Source: CAZOZP01 sp964584325 (GTDB taxonomy: Bacteria > Bacteroidota > Ignavibacteria > Ignavibacteriales > Melioribacteraceae). From it: DNA of 14,767 bases. The position numbers were made by a program, and so were the translations under genes. The stretch covers positions 1 through 14,767 of the forward strand of contig CAZOZP010000074.1 in assembly GCA_964584325.1 (NCBI GenBank), written 5' to 3'. Below the pieces are notes generated by a model, which saw nothing but the letters and a program-made list of their open reading frames with translations, was not told where the DNA came from and made no database searches. Below, in pieces: positions 14,740-14,767 of the stretch; within the stretch, counting starts at the first letter, position 1; every line of letters begins with the position of its first letter.

Positions 14740-14767
14740 TTTTCCGGTGAAAACTGACCCACCTAAA
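14721..14767. mobile_element. Terminal repeats resembling an IS21-family end (element continues off-window)
   Basis: Two tandem copies of a 19-base motif with a 23-base period are present: 14721-14739 and 14744-14762, matching at 17 of 19 positions and both ending in TGACCCAC. On the other strand they read GTGGGTCA-G/T-TTTTCAC, the multiple terminal repeat pattern I associate with IS21 elements (istA/istB). The repeats end abruptly where the truncated gene begins, so the element should extend to the right. The exact terminus (perhaps TGTG at 14723) is not certain, and no transposase is in the window. Confidence 0.6.

Noticed and set aside
1..14767. CRISPR array, tRNA or rRNA
   Set aside because: No regularly spaced repeats, cloverleaf-like sequences or rRNA-conserved segments were seen.

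Overview
The window looks like a chromosomal stretch from an AT-rich, free-living Gram-negative bacterium. The best guess is the Bacteroidota/Ignavibacteria side of the tree. The grounds are a DUF4301 protein (a family I know mainly from that group), a thioredoxin with the N-terminal style common there, lipoprotein and LPS-type glycosyltransferase genes, and one good TTG-N18-TAnnTTTG promoter. This placement is inference from gene style; no rRNA or tRNA is present to anchor it.

Left block (1-5692, + strand): five genes packed with overlapping ends. They are the 3' part of a HAD-IIB phosphatase, a 7TM-HD (PgpH/YqfF-type) c-di-AMP phosphodiesterase, a XerD-type tyrosine recombinase, an unrecognised lipoprotein, and a WaaE-like family 2 glycosyltransferase. 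Overlaps of 4, 1, 41 and 13 bases imply one transcript with coupled translation. A 157-base gap then leads to a second + strand pair, a secreted Mip/FklB-type FKBP prolyl isomerase and peptide chain release factor 3.

Middle block (8140-10295): a family 4 glycosyltransferase on the - strand converges on prfC with only one base between the stop codons. Next come an AT-rich promoter-bearing gap, the decayed remains of what looks like a methyl-accepting chemotaxis protein, and an isolated yidD on the - strand.

Right block (10417-13831, + strand): a soluble receiver-histidine kinase, a NudL-type CoA pyrophosphatase, and a DUF4301 protein that begins with TTG inside the nudix gene. A strong stem-loop separates DUF4301 from a convergent thioredoxin gene. 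The last gene on the - strand is an unrecognised protein whose 5' end runs into tandem 23-base-period repeats resembling the end of an IS21-family element, so an insertion probably truncated it and the element lies beyond the window.

No CRISPR array, tRNA, rRNA or obvious defence system is seen. The least understood parts are the SPOR-like lipoprotein, the DUF4301 protein with UDP-sugar-pyrophosphorylase-like motifs, the MCP relic and the truncated terminal gene.
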